64,000 nucleotides of DNA from DYJB01 sp963777165 (GCA_963777165.1 CAVZPO010000023.1:1-64000), one strand, 5' to 3'. Counted from the stretch's first letter, positions 1 through 9,404 are shown. Notes: generated from the letters alone by a model not told the origin. Program-made: numbers and translations.

Positions 1-1
1 C

Positions 2-208
2 GGGTTTGCCACGCCCGAGCGTGACTGGTTGAACTCCCTCCGGCCCTGGATCGAACAAACCCTCCTCAGCAGTTCGGAAGCCATCCCTTTTCTGAATCAC
101 GGGACGACGCGTGCCATGGTTGAATCGGAGCTGCGGTCGCGCGGGATCCTGTCGAGCTACTTGTGGAGGTGCCTGAACGTCATCCATTGGGCTCGAATAT
201 TGAGGTGA
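2..208 (+). CDS. asnB: Asparagine synthetase (glutamine-hydrolysing), C-terminal fragment
   Basis: Only the last 68 codons are present because the gene runs off the left edge. The fragment opens with the GFATPERDWL segment typical of the synthetase-domain C-terminus, followed by a Trp/Asn-rich tail (WRCLNVIHWARIL) and a TGA stop. The full enzyme amidates aspartate with glutamine-derived ammonia. Copies inside exopolysaccharide clusters are common and often modify surface glycans or precursors. The glycosyltransferase and methyltransferase remnants directly downstream on the same strand fit that setting. The identification rests on one conserved motif plus context, because both the glutamine amidotransferase domain and the ATP-binding core are outside the window. 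Confidence 0.65.
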   Translation, partial: GFATPERDWLNSLRPWIEQTLLSSSEAIPFLNHGTTRAMVESELRSRGILSSYLWRCLNVIHWARILR

Positions 209-218
209 ACTGGAACTG

Positions 219-1414
219 ATACGAGTTGCAATCCTGACGGAAAAGTTTCGCGAAAAACATGGGGTACATGGGAAACATGCTGCCGAGGCATATTTAGGTT
301 GGGGTAGATGTGCACGTTGTGACCCTCGATCTGCCCCCCGTATCACCAAATAAAGGATTTCAAGGAAACCTATGATGGCTTTACGGCGAAGGGAGGGCTG
401 GTACCCCGGAACGATCGAAACATATGACGGCTATACGCTTCATGTCCTTCCCCATACGCGGCTGATGGGATACATGCGCATGGGGGCTGGAGGGGAGACT
501 CCTCCACATCAAGCCCGATATGGTGTCCTTCCCTTGCCGCCATCGGATGGATTGCGCTTGGATGCCGCCGGATCAAGCTGTCCTTGAAATACAAACTGTT
601 CGCCCGGGGACCATACGACCACATCGGTCTTCCCGCTGGCCCGGCGGGAATCGCCTGTTTCTCCATCCGGAAAGGATCAGGGGCTTTCTTACCCGCGCCA
701 TTCCCGGACGGTTTGTCAGTCTCTTGACGGAGAAGTGCTACGGGGCCACCAAGGACTGTGCCGACATTGCGGTCCGTTTTTTCGGTGTACAGAAAAGCAA
801 GATGGAATTTTGCGCTTCGGTGTCGATACGGAACTTTTTTGCCATTGCCGGGATGAAGACGGGCGCCTATTCTCGCTGAAACTCAGGGAGCGCCTCGGGT
901 TTACCCCGTCTGAATCGTATGTATTTATACCGGCAGGTTCTACCGAAGAGAAGAACCCGCTTGCACTGGCCCAGGCGGTTGACCGTTTCACCGGGATGGG
1001 AAAGCCGTATGGGGACTCTTTGTCGGACATGGGGTGCAGGCGGAGGCGATAAGGGCATCGCATGGCTGGTGGTGCATCCATTCGTGCCGGTGGGAAGAGC
1101 TCCCCTCGTTTGCCCGTATTCCGACATCGGCGTATCGCCAACCCAGGAATCGACGTCCATGCTTGATGCCGCTGCGTGCGGCCTGCCGCTCATTGTTAAT
1201 GACACGCTGGTCGCCGTTGTTAAACAGATCGAAGGCAACGGCATCACCTATCGCCTGAATGACGTGGACGACCTGATAAGGGCGTTGCTGGCTGCGAGAT
1301 TCCGCGGTAAGACAGAGTCTTGGGGACATTGGGGCACTCAGAATGGTAAGTGAATTCAGCTGGACTTCCTTGGCGCAGCGCAGGCTGAAGGATTTCGAAG
1401 CCGCCCTTGCATAA
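219..1414 (+). pseudogene. GT4-family glycosyltransferase, multiply frameshifted
   Basis: Recognisable pieces of a group 1 glycosyltransferase lie in different + frames. The N-terminus RVAILTEKF is near 222. A mid-section near 800-1,000 reads RERLGFTPSE and TEEKNPLALAQAVDR. The nucleotide-sugar-binding end near 1,135-1,290 reads SPTQESTSMLDAAACGLPLI, then EGNGITYRLNDVDDLIRALL. The C-terminus SLAQRRLKDFEAALA stops at 1,412-1,414. At least four frame changes are needed. The family transfers an activated sugar to a glycan acceptor at the inner membrane face. Its place between asnB and a methyltransferase suggests surface polysaccharide synthesis. Conserved motifs remain in order, so recent decay or a poor-quality sequence is more likely than ancient erosion. 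Confidence 0.7.
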
Positions 1415-1445
1415 GCGGGATGGCGTTATCCTGGAGGCTGGAAGA

Positions 1446-2263
1446 ATGTCGGGAGATGACAAACCGCTCATGCTGAATTTCCGTCGCGATCGTACGCATG
1501 AAGCGTGGGTGAATATTGACCATTCTCTACAAGGCTTCACTTATGAGGTTGTGGTTTGTGCGGCCCTTCATCAAGGCATCGAACCCTCCCGGGTACCTTC
1601 ATCATGATCTTCGTGATGGGATTCCGTTTCCTGACGGATCGGCGGACGTTGTCTATTCCTCGCACGTTCTCGAACATCTTGAGCGCAAGGATGCGCTCCC
1701 TTTCCTGCGGGAAATCCATCGGGTTTTGAAACGGAACGGAACAGTGCGCCTTGTCCCGTCCCTGATTTGGAAAAGGCGGTGGCAGCATATGTGCAGGCGT
1801 TGAACGCATATCGGGTTGATGCCGGAGATAGCCTTGATAAGCAGAGCATCTCGAGTGGGCGACGATCTACCTCCTCGATCAGATGGTGAGAGAATATCCG
1901 GGTGGGGAAATGGCTTCTTGGCTGCGCGAGCACCGCAATACCTCGACTGTAGGCAGTATGAAAGGAGTACTGTGGGGAAATCGCGCACAGCGGAGTCGTT
2001 TTGCCTTCAAGACGGGGATAGCCTCTCGAATGATTCGCATGCTGCGCCTCAGGAATTTTTCCGGTTCCGGTGAACTTCATCGGTGGATGTATGACGATGT
2101 CTCTCTCTCGTTTCCTTGGTCCGGTCTGGTTATATCGACGTTGGTCGTCTGGTCAGCACACTGGAGAGCCGTATTCCGACCTGGGCAGACTATTTTGGAT
2201 AGCAACCCGGACTCGAGTCCCCATCAGCCGGACTCCGTCTGGATGGAAGGCATCAAACATTAA
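1446..2263 (+). pseudogene. Class I SAM-dependent methyltransferase, frameshifted
   Basis: An ATG at 1,446 follows a purine-rich ribosome site (GGAGGCTGGAAG). The N-terminus reads MSGDDKPLMLNFRRDRTHEA with WVNIDHSLQG after it. Another frame gives PFPDGSADVVYSSHVLEHLE, which is the methyltransferase type 11 motif III/IV region, then LREIHRVLKRNGTVRLVPSL. Further frames give SGELHRWMYDDVSL near 2,065 and a C-terminus ending MEGIKH. The order matches glycan-cluster methyltransferases that act on sugars. At least three frame changes are required. Nearby glycosyltransferase pieces suggest the substrate would be a surface polysaccharide residue. Inactive as written. Confidence 0.7.
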
Positions 2264-2312
2264 TAAACGATAGTAATTTTGGATGGGCCTGTATAAGTTG
2301 GGTGCGCATGGA

Positions 2313-3092
2313 TTGAAAATACTGCATTTGAGTTCATTTGACTATGGGGATCGCGGCCTACCGCTTGCACAAGCACTTATTAACGTGTGGGCTAGATTCG
2401 CGGATGCTCGTTCTTGATTCCCGTTCGAAGGATCAAAGTGTGACGGAATCACCATAGAATTTATTTCAGAAACAGGTTGTAAGGAATTATTATAGAATCT
2501 GGCTGAAGATTAGGAACAGATGGGGCTTTTTTTGCCGAAGTCAGCAGATTGTCTCCTAGATAAATCATCTCAAGAATTTCCTGGATGGTTTTACTAATAT
2601 CATCATCGTGGCTCATTTCTCACCTATTTTTTCACCGTGCGGCAACTCTTTGAACTACAACAAATCACCGGTGCTCCGATCATCTGGTATCTGTTGGACA
2701 TGGCGCCATTTACAGTAGTCACTACGCGTGGAACTGTTCAGGATATGCCAGAAATTGTGGCAAGTGCCACATCGGTTCAACCGATGAAAACGATTTATCC
2801 GGACGTGTATTGAACGACAAGTTGGATATATTTCAGCATATTAACCTGACGGTCGTGGCTGGTAGCGGCTTGCTGCAACGGCAGGCAACGCAAGCGGCAT
2901 TATTTAAAGGGAAACCTATCGAAAAAATCTTTGCTGAGGCGTTGAACCAACCATCTTTAAACCAGGGCCAAAAAAGAACATTCGACAGAAACTGGGATTG
3001 CCTGTAGATCAAAACAGGGTATATTTTTGTCACACGTGAAGACCTTATTGGGAATTATGCGTACCTGAGGGAGGCGCTTGAAGTAGTCTACG
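2313..3092 (+). pseudogene. GT4-family glycosyltransferase, frameshifted and truncated
   Basis: A TTG at 2,313 opens KILHLSSFDYGDRG, the usual N-terminus of this family. A shifted frame continues with RLHKHLLTCGLDSRMLVLDS. The section from 2,660 reads ITGAPIIWYLLDMAPFTGG, then C-H-Y-A-W and paired cysteines, which is typical of WcaA-like GT4 enzymes. Then come DLSGRVLNDKLDI and, in another frame, EPTIFKPGPKKNIRQKLGLP at about 2,943-3,000. The reading ends near 3,090 in LREALEVV, exactly where the truncated C-terminus of the opposite-strand phenylalanine hydroxylase begins. The sugar-nucleotide-binding half is missing. AT content is higher here than in the rest of the window. Confidence 0.65.
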
Positions 3093-3110
3093 GTTATTTT
3101 CGCTCCCCGA
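3085..3110. other. Abrupt join between two truncated genes
   Basis: Two unrelated genes are both cut here: a + strand glycosyltransferase loses its C-terminal half and a - strand phenylalanine hydroxylase loses its last 50-60 residues. No inverted repeats, target duplication, integrase or transposase is visible. Base composition also changes. A chimeric assembly join is the simplest reading. Confidence 0.5.
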
Positions 3111-3696
3111 AAGACGAGACAATTCCCGCGCCATAAATCCGGATTCCTTCGGGCTTGCGGATCAGTCCGAACTCGATTGTGTACCAGTTCAGACGGGCGA
3201 GGAACTTCACCCCCTTGTGCTCCATGGCCTCGAGCCCGATACGGCCATATTCGTTCATGTAGTCGGCATAAGCGGGGTTGGTCAGGAGCGGCACGTGACC
3301 GAAGACATCGTGAAAGATGTCAGGTTCCTCGAGATAGTCGAGCTGCTCGCGGCTGCGGATGAATGTTCCGGCCGGAAACTTGCGGCTGGCGAGCATCTGA
3401 AAAAAGGGGCGGGACGGTATGAGACCGGGAACTGCCACCACCTCCCACCCGGTGATCTGCCGCAATCTCGCGTTCATTCGCTCGAAATTGGGTATGGCTT
3501 CGGCGCCGATCCCGAGCGCCTCGAGCCCGTCCAGGTATTCCTTCGCGACGTGACCGCCGAGCGTCCGCCGCTGACGCTCGAACAGCATGCGCCAGATGGT
3601 ATGATCCTCGGCGCTGTAGCGGTCCCAGCCCTGGTCGATGACGCAATCGTCGACCGTTTCAGCTGTCAAAACGGCATGTCCAGACATCGGTTTCAC
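3094..3696 (-). CDS. phhA: Phenylalanine-4-hydroxylase, C-terminally truncated
   Basis: This non-haem iron enzyme hydroxylates phenylalanine to tyrosine with tetrahydropterin and oxygen in the cytoplasm. The iron-ligand motif HDVFGHVPLL and the third ligand Glu in WYTIEFGL are intact, and LEEPDIFHDVF is highly conserved. Bacterial members have about 260-300 residues, but this reading frame has 200 and ends in GAGIVSSFGERK. That is just where the family continues with a conserved C-terminal segment, so the end is lost at the join near 3,094. The start at MKPMSGHAVL keeps the usual short N-terminal extension. The catalytic core is complete, but the loss of the C-terminal part probably destabilises the protein, if the truncation is real. 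Confidence 0.85.
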   Translation of the reverse strand: MKPMSGHAVLTAETVDDCVIDQGWDRYSAEDHTIWRMLFERQRRTLGGHVAKEYLDGLEALGIGAEAIPNFERMNARLRQITGWEVVAVPGLIPSRPFFQMLASRKFPAGTFIRSREQLDYLEEPDIFHDVFGHVPLLTNPAYADYMNEYGRIGLEAMEHKGVKFLARLNWYTIEFGLIRKPEGIRIYGAGIVSSFGERK

Positions 3697-3882
3697 TTTC
3701 GTAGGTCCTAGCGTTTTTCATAGCCGGACCGATGGAAGACGCAACCGCAATCGGCCTGGCGGCATAGAAAATCTGGTTGGGACGGACCATCCTCAAACTC
3801 GCGACGAAGACCTTTGGTTTCGTTCGCACGCCGGTCGGAATGAGCTTTGTGCAGCGCAACGATGAGCAGACAGCGCGACGTC

Positions 3883-4152
3883 TTACGTATCCGGCAACGT
3901 GAACACTGCGCAGGGTGCCGCGATGCCGCTGAGCACGTGCTTGCCCAACGGGACCAGCGGAGTGGCGGTCTCGGCGGCGACCGCGCCCGAGATCAGGACC
4001 GACCTGCCGAGCGGCCGGAACAGCCCCTCGAGCCGGCTCAGCAGGTTGACTGCCGGGCCGATGGCCCTGAAGTCCAGCCGGTCGACCGTCCCTATATTGC
4101 CCCACAAGATCTCGAAGAGATGCAGCGCGGCGACGAAGGGCAGCGGTGACAC
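3883..4152 (-). pseudogene. Class III adenylate/guanylate cyclase, C-terminal fragment
   Basis: The reading contains LHLFEILWGNIGTVDRLDF followed by IGPAVNLLSRLEGLFRPLGR, the classic end of a class III cyclase catalytic domain (GNIG, then the D-F-x-x-IGPAVNLASRLE motif). It closes with a Pro-rich GKHVLSGIAAPCAVFTLPDT tail. The first metal-binding Asp and everything before it are missing, so this piece alone cannot make cyclic nucleotide. It begins near 4,150 against a + strand kinase fragment that is also cut, which again suggests a rearranged or wrongly joined stretch. Confidence 0.65.
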
Positions 4153-4212
4153 CCCCCAGCCGGGCAGGAACGGGTCTCCGACTGAGGATGATGGGGGTAT
4201 CGAGTTAACGAG

Positions 4213-4650
4213 ATCGGCATCGAAAAATTATCGCTGCAGGTCCTATACCCCCAATTGCAACAGGTGGTGCTGAACCTCGTGCTGAACGCGGTCGAAGCGA
4301 TGGGCTCGGTTGAGGAAGGGGCAAGAGAACTGTCCATCATTACCGAGCAAGACCAGACAGGGGTCCGTCTGGCCGTGCGTGATTCCGGACCGGGCATCGA
4401 CCCGGACCATCGCGAGCGTATTTTCCAGGCTTTCTACACGACGAAGTCGACCGGAACGGGGATGGGTCTGTCGATCTGCCGCTCAATCATCAACGGCCAT
4501 GGAGGCCGGCTGTGGGTCGAGGCGAACGAACCGCGCGGGGCCGTGTTTCAGTTCACTGTGCCGGGCGCCGACGGAGAGCTGGACGGTATGCCGACACGGG
4601 TCGCGGCAGCGGGTGCGCGAACGGATTGCGCGGCAGGCTCAGGCCTTTGA
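4213..4650 (+). pseudogene. Histidine kinase, HATPase domain fragment
   Basis: The reading gives LQQVVLNLVLNAVEAM (N box), RDSGPGIDPDH (G1 box), FYTTKSTGTGMGLSICRSII (G2 box) and EPRGAVFQFTVP. It is a HATPase_c domain of the sort found in PAS-containing sensor kinases of alphaproteobacteria. The phospho-accepting His domain and sensor are absent, because upstream of about 4,213 the sequence no longer matches the family. It ends with TGA at 4,648-4,650. A domain without its DHp partner is unlikely to work alone. Confidence 0.7.
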
Positions 4651-5021
4651 ACGATAGGCAGTCGCCGCGCCGCTTATGCGCCGGCATGTCTCTTTCGGGT
4701 CATTTGCAGCCATCGCGGGTAACGCTCAGGACGTCTGCTTTGCCTTCGTCAGCTGACGAAACTAGGCAGCTCGCATATGACCGAGAATGGCCATAAGCGG
4801 ACTCGCAACGAGCTTCCTCCCGGCCATCTCTCAAGGTCATCTAACTCGTTCGATGCTGTTGCCAATCTCAGTTGAAGGTGTTGTCGGTGGTTGCGATGTT
4901 TAGAAGCAAGGGTTTGATGCCTTTAATCATAAAGAACGTGCCTCGACTAATGGGATTTTGCGCAAAGCGACCATGCGCCTCGGTCGAAATCCAAGCTGTC
5001 TTACATGTTGACTTCTTAATT
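4651..5021. other. Non-coding stretch before the ABC transporter operon
   Basis: No convincing gene, RNA or repeat was found. It is a plausible 5' regulatory region for the transporter genes, with AT content rising towards 5,000-5,040. Confidence 0.4.
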
Positions 5022-5032
5022 GACAATTTGTC
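5022..5032. promoter_or_regulatory. Short palindrome GACAATTTGTC upstream of the transporter operon
   Basis: Five-base arms GACAA and TTGTC flank one central base. The site lies 90 bp before the binding-protein start. The shape resembles operators of GntR-type regulators, but no regulator gene is adjacent, so this is only a candidate. Confidence 0.25.
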
Positions 5033-5123
5033 CTAGCATCTTACCGTACCTCATTGCGCGCAGGAGAGAGTGATCTCCCTTTCCTGTTGCGAGGATCCAG
5101 ATCTCTTCATAACAGAGGGTCAC

Positions 5124-6014
5124 ATGACCGCTTTCATTATGCGTGTTATCGCAGATCGAGGGTTGACAAGAGTCCTGCTCGTGATCGCGCTCGGACTGCT
5201 CGGGTTCGTTCAAGCGACTGGAGTACAGGCAGCGGATGGCGTTGCTGTTCCGGCGAAAGGCCAAAGCCGGATGATCGATGCGATTGTCGCCGCTGGGAAA
5301 CTGCGTTCAGCGGTTGCCGTTGCTTTGCCGATCGTGGGACAAGACCCGAATACCAACGAGTATTTTGGTGTCGGAATCGAAATTCCAAAGCGTGTCGCGA
5401 AGGCGCTCGGCGTCGAAGCAGAGATTATGCCGGCAGGCTGGGACGTGATGATTGCCGGACTTCAAGCCAACCGCTGGGACATGGTGACCGGCGGCCTCTA
5501 TGCAACGCCGGCGCGGCTCGAAGTCGTCAACATGGTGACCTACGACATCAACGGATTCTGCTACGCCGTTTTGAAGTCGAATGACAAGGTTAATACAGTT
5601 GCGGATCTCGACAAATCCGACGTCACTATTGGAACCTACACCGGAACCGGCACGCTTCAGGCGGTCAGCAAGGCTCACCCCAATCCTCGGTACGACACAG
5701 TCATCCAGGGGCCAGGTCAAACGTTGCGTTTGGACGATCTGCTTGCAAAGCGTTTCGATGTTGCGCCCTTCGACTCGCCGATTGCCGCGGTGTTGGAGGC
5801 AAAATACCCTGATGTGAAGATCATTCCAGACGGCGCCGCTGGTTGCATGAAGAACCCGGACGTCTCGACCCCGGTCGGCCTGGCTATTCCCAAAGACGAT
5901 GCCGTTTACACGGAATTCGTTTCAAGCGTTATCAAGCAGATGCAGGACTCCGGCGACATGCCCGCGTTGTTCAAGAAATTCACCTCTCCGGAATACATGA
6001 AGATTGCTGAGTAG
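5124..6014 (+). CDS. Polar amino-acid ABC transporter, periplasmic binding protein
   Basis: This family 3 solute-binding protein captures a small polar ligand in the periplasm and delivers it to the membrane permeases encoded downstream. I chose ATG at 5,124 because GAGGGT lies just upstream and it gives a clear signal peptide: a basic start, LLVIALGLLGF and an AxA-type cleavage near VQAADG. The mature part has the family layout, including GIEIPKRVAKALG, WDVMIAGLQANRWDMV and a C-terminal lobe with GLAIPKDD. Length is about 297 codons, normal for the family. The substrate cannot be read from the sequence. The neighbouring creatinase/ectoine-hydrolase-like enzyme suggests a cyclic or N-substituted amino acid. 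Confidence 0.88.
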   Translation: MTAFIMRVIADRGLTRVLLVIALGLLGFVQATGVQAADGVAVPAKGQSRMIDAIVAAGKLRSAVAVALPIVGQDPNTNEYFGVGIEIPKRVAKALGVEAEIMPAGWDVMIAGLQANRWDMVTGGLYATPARLEVVNMVTYDINGFCYAVLKSNDKVNTVADLDKSDVTIGTYTGTGTLQAVSKAHPNPRYDTVIQGPGQTLRLDDLLAKRFDVAPFDSPIAAVLEAKYPDVKIIPDGAAGCMKNPDVSTPVGLAIPKDDAVYTEFVSSVIKQMQDSGDMPALFKKFTSPEYMKIAE

Positions 6015-6137
6015 GATTATCTCGATGCTTGGCGGTGCGCGGCAGCTCCTTTACCGCGCACCACCTCATCAGGGGTGCGACGCGGGTTCAATTTGTGCGA
6101 TTAGGCCACGTCGAACCGGTGACCAGAGAAAACTTTC

Positions 6138-6789
6138 ATGTTCGATTTCACGTCGATCCTGAAATACGCCCCGTTTCTTCTCCAGGGTGCCGGACTTCAC
6201 CTTGCTGGTCAGTATCGCCAGCCTGTGCATTGGCATGTGCCTGGGACTGATCGTGGCGCTGCTGCGCATGTCCACAATCAGCCCCATCAAATTTGCCGCC
6301 GGTTTATACATTGACATTTTTCGGAGCACGCCGCTTCTCGCCCAACTGATGTGGATTTTCTTTGCCCTTCCGATAGTGACCGGCATCACGCTCTCACCGT
6401 TCTATACCGGAACCATTGGACTGGGGCTCTACTCTGGATCCTACCTGGCAGAAGTTTATCGCAGCGGCATCCTTGCGATTCCGCAAGGCCAATGGCATGC
6501 ATCCCGTGCGATCGGCATGAACACCGCGCAGCTGCTGAGACGAATAATCCTTCCCCAGGCGGTTTGGCGTGTTCTGCCGCCGATGGCGAGCATGTGGATC
6601 AGCATTCTGAAGGAATCCTCTCTGGTCTCGGCAGTTGGGATGGAGGAATTGACCTTCAGGGGCCAATCACTTGGCAACCTGACGCTCCGGCCCATTGAGG
6701 CGCTCACCGCAACTGCATTGATCTACTTTGCAATCACCTATCCTTTTGCTGTCGCCGCAAATGCCGTGCACCGTCGCTATCTAACCTGA
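6138..6789 (+). CDS. Amino-acid ABC transporter permease (HisM-type), one frameshift
   Basis: This inner-membrane permease has the EAA-type loop GMNTAQLLRRIILPQAVWRV and about five hydrophobic helices. An ATG at 6,138 starts MFDFTSILKYAPFLLQGAG, the expected N-terminus, but that frame closes after about 18 codons. The body of the protein continues in the next frame from about 6,190 (FTLLVSIASLCIGM). One extra base around 6,192-6,195 explains it. A GTG at 6,187 could start a shortened product, but this would lose the first conserved residues. It is paired with a second permease immediately downstream. Confidence 0.82.
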
Positions 6790-6791
6790 TT

Positions 6792-7469
6792 TTGGGGGGA
6801 AATCTGCAATACGAATGGCATTTCGAGGTCCTGGCGAAGAACTGGCAGCCGTTGGCCGAAGGCGTCGCCATGACCATTCTCATCAGCTCATTGGCCATGC
6901 TTGGCGCGTTGGCAGGCGGCCTCGGCGTAGCACTTGCCAGACTGTCACGTTCTCGGGTGGTCAGAATATTGACTTATGGCTATACCGAGCTCTTTCGAAC
7001 GACACCGTTCCTCGTCCAACTCCTTTGGATCTTCTATGCATTGCCGCGCCTTGGTGGGCCGGCGCTCACCCCATTCAATGCCGGATTGATTGCGCTCGTC
7101 CTCAATTTGAGTGCATTCCTCGGAGAAATTTATCGTGCTGGAATAATAGCCGTTCCCCGCGGGGTGGTGGAAGCTGGCATTGCCTTGGGGTTTACAGGGT
7201 TCGACGTAAGTCGTCGGATCACAATCCCGATTGCATTTCGTCAGACTTTGCCGCTGACCATTTCCCACTGGATCACGCTTTTCAAGGAAACGTCGGTACT
7301 GTCGATCATAGGAACCGCCGAATTGATGTACGAAGCACGTATTATCGCGGTCGACACCTATCGGCCCCTTGAGGTCTTTACCGGCGTGGCCATCATCTAT
7401 TTCTTGCTGACCTACCCCCAGTCCATCATTCTCAATCGAATTTATGAAAAGCATCGACCGCAAGAATGA
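6792..7469 (+). CDS. Amino-acid ABC transporter permease (second subunit)
   Basis: The product is a 225-residue inner-membrane protein of the HisM/HisQ family with the EAA loop GFDVSRRITIPIAFRQTLPL and helices spread over the whole length. It begins at a TTG three bases after the previous stop, and its last four bases overlap the ATP-binding gene (ATGA), so translation is likely coupled. Together with the preceding permease it forms the heterodimeric channel of a polar amino-acid importer. ELFRTTPFLVQLLWIFYALP is characteristic of the family. Confidence 0.88.
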   Translation: MGGNLQYEWHFEVLAKNWQPLAEGVAMTILISSLAMLGALAGGLGVALARLSRSRVVRILTYGYTELFRTTPFLVQLLWIFYALPRLGGPALTPFNAGLIALVLNLSAFLGEIYRAGIIAVPRGVVEAGIALGFTGFDVSRRITIPIAFRQTLPLTISHWITLFKETSVLSIIGTAELMYEARIIAVDTYRPLEVFTGVAIIYFLLTYPQSIILNRIYEKHRPQE

Positions 7470-8215
7470 CAGTTGCAAGCGCGTCAATCCTCTGCATCCG
7501 AGACCTTCACAAGCACTATGGAGCGTTACACGTTCTGCGCGGTATCAACCTCGATGTGAGCCCGGGTGAGGTGGTTGTCATTATCGGTCCGAGCGGTTCA
7601 GGAAAGAGCACTCTGCTCCGTTGCGTCAACCGGCTCGAAGATCCCTCCAAGGGTCAGGTCTTGTTCAAGGGCGCGGATATTACCGCCAGGGAGACCAATC
7701 TGCCCGCGGTGCGTCGGAGCATCGGCATGATTTTCCAACAATTTAATCTGTTTCCCCACATGACGACCTTGCAGAACGTCATGGAAGGCCCAAGGATCGT
7801 ATTGAAACAACGCCGCGATGAAGCGCAGGTCCGCGCAGTTAAACTGCTGAAAAAGGTTGGATTGGAGGAGAAGGCCGATGTCATGCCACGGCAGCTGTCC
7901 GGCGGACAGCAGCAACGGGTCGCGATCGCCCGCGCCCTGGCGATGAACCCCCAAATCATGCTCTTTGACGAAGCCACGTCGGCACTGGATCCAGAGCTGG
8001 TCGGAGAAGTCCTTGGCGTGATGCGCCAACTCGCGGAAGAGGGGATGACGATGCTGGTGGTCACGCATGAGATGGGTTTTGCACGGAGAGTTGCAGACCG
8101 GGTGGTGATGATGGATCATGGCGTCATCATCGATGATGGCTCTCCCAGTGCGATATTTTCAGGTTCGACCAACGAGAGAACCAAGCGTTTCTTGGGTGAA
8201 ATGAGCGAAAGATAG
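7466..8215 (+). CDS. Amino-acid ABC transporter ATP-binding protein (GlnQ/HisP type)
   Basis: The 249-residue ATPase drives the importer. Walker A is GPSGSGKST, the Q-loop is in IFQQFNLFPHMT, the signature is LSGGQQQRVAIARAL, Walker B is IMLFDEATSALDPE, and the switch His is in VVTHEMGF. All catalytic residues are present and the length is standard for the polar amino-acid subfamily. The gene overlaps the upstream permease by 4 bp and is followed after about 30 bp by a hydrolase gene with its own ribosome site, so transport and catabolism are probably co-transcribed. Confidence 0.93.
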   Translation: MTVASASILCIRDLHKHYGALHVLRGINLDVSPGEVVVIIGPSGSGKSTLLRCVNRLEDPSKGQVLFKGADITARETNLPAVRRSIGMIFQQFNLFPHMTTLQNVMEGPRIVLKQRRDEAQVRAVKLLKKVGLEEKADVMPRQLSGGQQQRVAIARALAMNPQIMLFDEATSALDPELVGEVLGVMRQLAEEGMTMLVVTHEMGFARRVADRVVMMDHGVIIDDGSPSAIFSGSTNERTKRFLGEMSER

Positions 8216-8246
8216 TGCGGAGCCGTGGGGTTAGGGGAGAATGGGA

Positions 8247-9404
8247 ATGTCGAAGATAGAGCAGCAATTGATCTTCTCCAAAGAAGAATACCGAAGGCGA
8301 ATGGACAAGGTGAAGCGTTTAATGGATCAGAGGGGCCTGGACGTCCTGCTGCTCCATTCTCTGCCCAGCATCCATTACCTGACTGGGTTCCAGACCGTTG
8401 CCCTGCGTGCATATAACGGCTTTGTTATGGGATCCGACGGGGAATGCACGATCATCGTCGAACAAGACGAGCAGCATAATGTTCGACAGAACAGCTGGGT
8501 TGAGAAGATCGCGACCTATGCCCGTTGGGACGATCCGATCCAGGTGACTTCCGATGTAATCAATTCTGGCGGGCGGCGCGCCAAGCGGATCGGCATGGAA
8601 TTTGGGAGTTGCTATCTGAATAAGCTACAGTTCGATCAATTGAGCGGCTTACTGGAAGCTGACACGGTCGATGCGACCGACTTCGTTCCAAGCTGCATGT
8701 TGTTGAAGTCGCCGGCGGAGCTCTGCTACATCGAGCAGGCTGCAGCGATTACCATAAAAGGCCTCCAGGCAGCTTTGGACCAGGTGGCAATCGGCAAGAC
8801 CGACAATGATATCGCGGCAGCGGCGTTTAGTGCCCTGATCTCACGAGGCAGCGAGTATATGAGCTCCGACCCGATTGTTTGCGTAGGTCAGAATGCATCG
8901 ATACCGCACGGGCACTTCAAGAGCAGGCCGGTCCGATCTGGCGACACGGTGTTGCTGGAGATGAGCGCTTGCGTCGGTCGATACTCGGCGCCGCTCATGC
9001 GCGCGGTGAGCGTGGGCAAGCCAAACTCGGCCGTCGCTGCAATGGCGAGCGCTTGCCGAAATGCTGTAGAAAGCCTCATCGACGCAATGAAACCGGGTGC
9101 GTCATTTGCCTCCGCAGCGGCGAGAGGCAAGGCAGCGTTGCCCCTCACTGCACCCGACGTGATATTCCACGGGACCTATGCCTACTCGATCGGCCTCGGT
9201 TTTCCAGGGGTCTCATGGGCGGACTGTCCTTTGGAAGTTCGTGATGGCAGCAAAAGTGAATTCGAGCCGGGCATGGTGTTTCACCTGCCAATGTCGCTTC
9301 GCCATCAGGGCATGTTTGGTGTTGCTGTGAGTGAGACTGTAGCTATCACAGACAAAGGCTGCAAAGTCCTGACGGACATGAGCCGCGAGCTGTTCGTGAG
9401 GTAG
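8247..9404 (+). CDS. M24-family creatinase / ectoine-hydrolase-like enzyme
   Basis: The protein has the two-domain pita-bread layout: an N-terminal creatinase-like domain (about 1-150) and a C-terminal M24 domain. PHGHFKSRPVRSGDTVLLEM and GMVFHLPMSLRHQGMFGVAV are recognisable. The Asp pair that binds two metals in Xaa-Pro aminopeptidases is not seen; the corresponding stretch is EMSACVGRYSAPLMRAV. This resembles metal-free members such as creatinase and ectoine hydrolase (DoeA/EutD). I prefer ATG 8,247, since AGGGGAG lies 7 bases before it. Encoded with an amino-acid importer, it probably opens a C-N bond in an imported compatible solute or cyclic amide. Substrate uncertain. Confidence 0.75.
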   Translation: MSKIEQQLIFSKEEYRRRMDKVKRLMDQRGLDVLLLHSLPSIHYLTGFQTVALRAYNGFVMGSDGECTIIVEQDEQHNVRQNSWVEKIATYARWDDPIQVTSDVINSGGRRAKRIGMEFGSCYLNKLQFDQLSGLLEADTVDATDFVPSCMLLKSPAELCYIEQAAAITIKGLQAALDQVAIGKTDNDIAAAAFSALISRGSEYMSSDPIVCVGQNASIPHGHFKSRPVRSGDTVLLEMSACVGRYSAPLMRAVSVGKPNSAVAAMASACRNAVESLIDAMKPGASFASAAARGKAALPLTAPDVIFHGTYAYSIGLGFPGVSWADCPLEVRDGSKSEFEPGMVFHLPMSLRHQGMFGVAVSETVAITDKGCKVLTDMSRELFVR

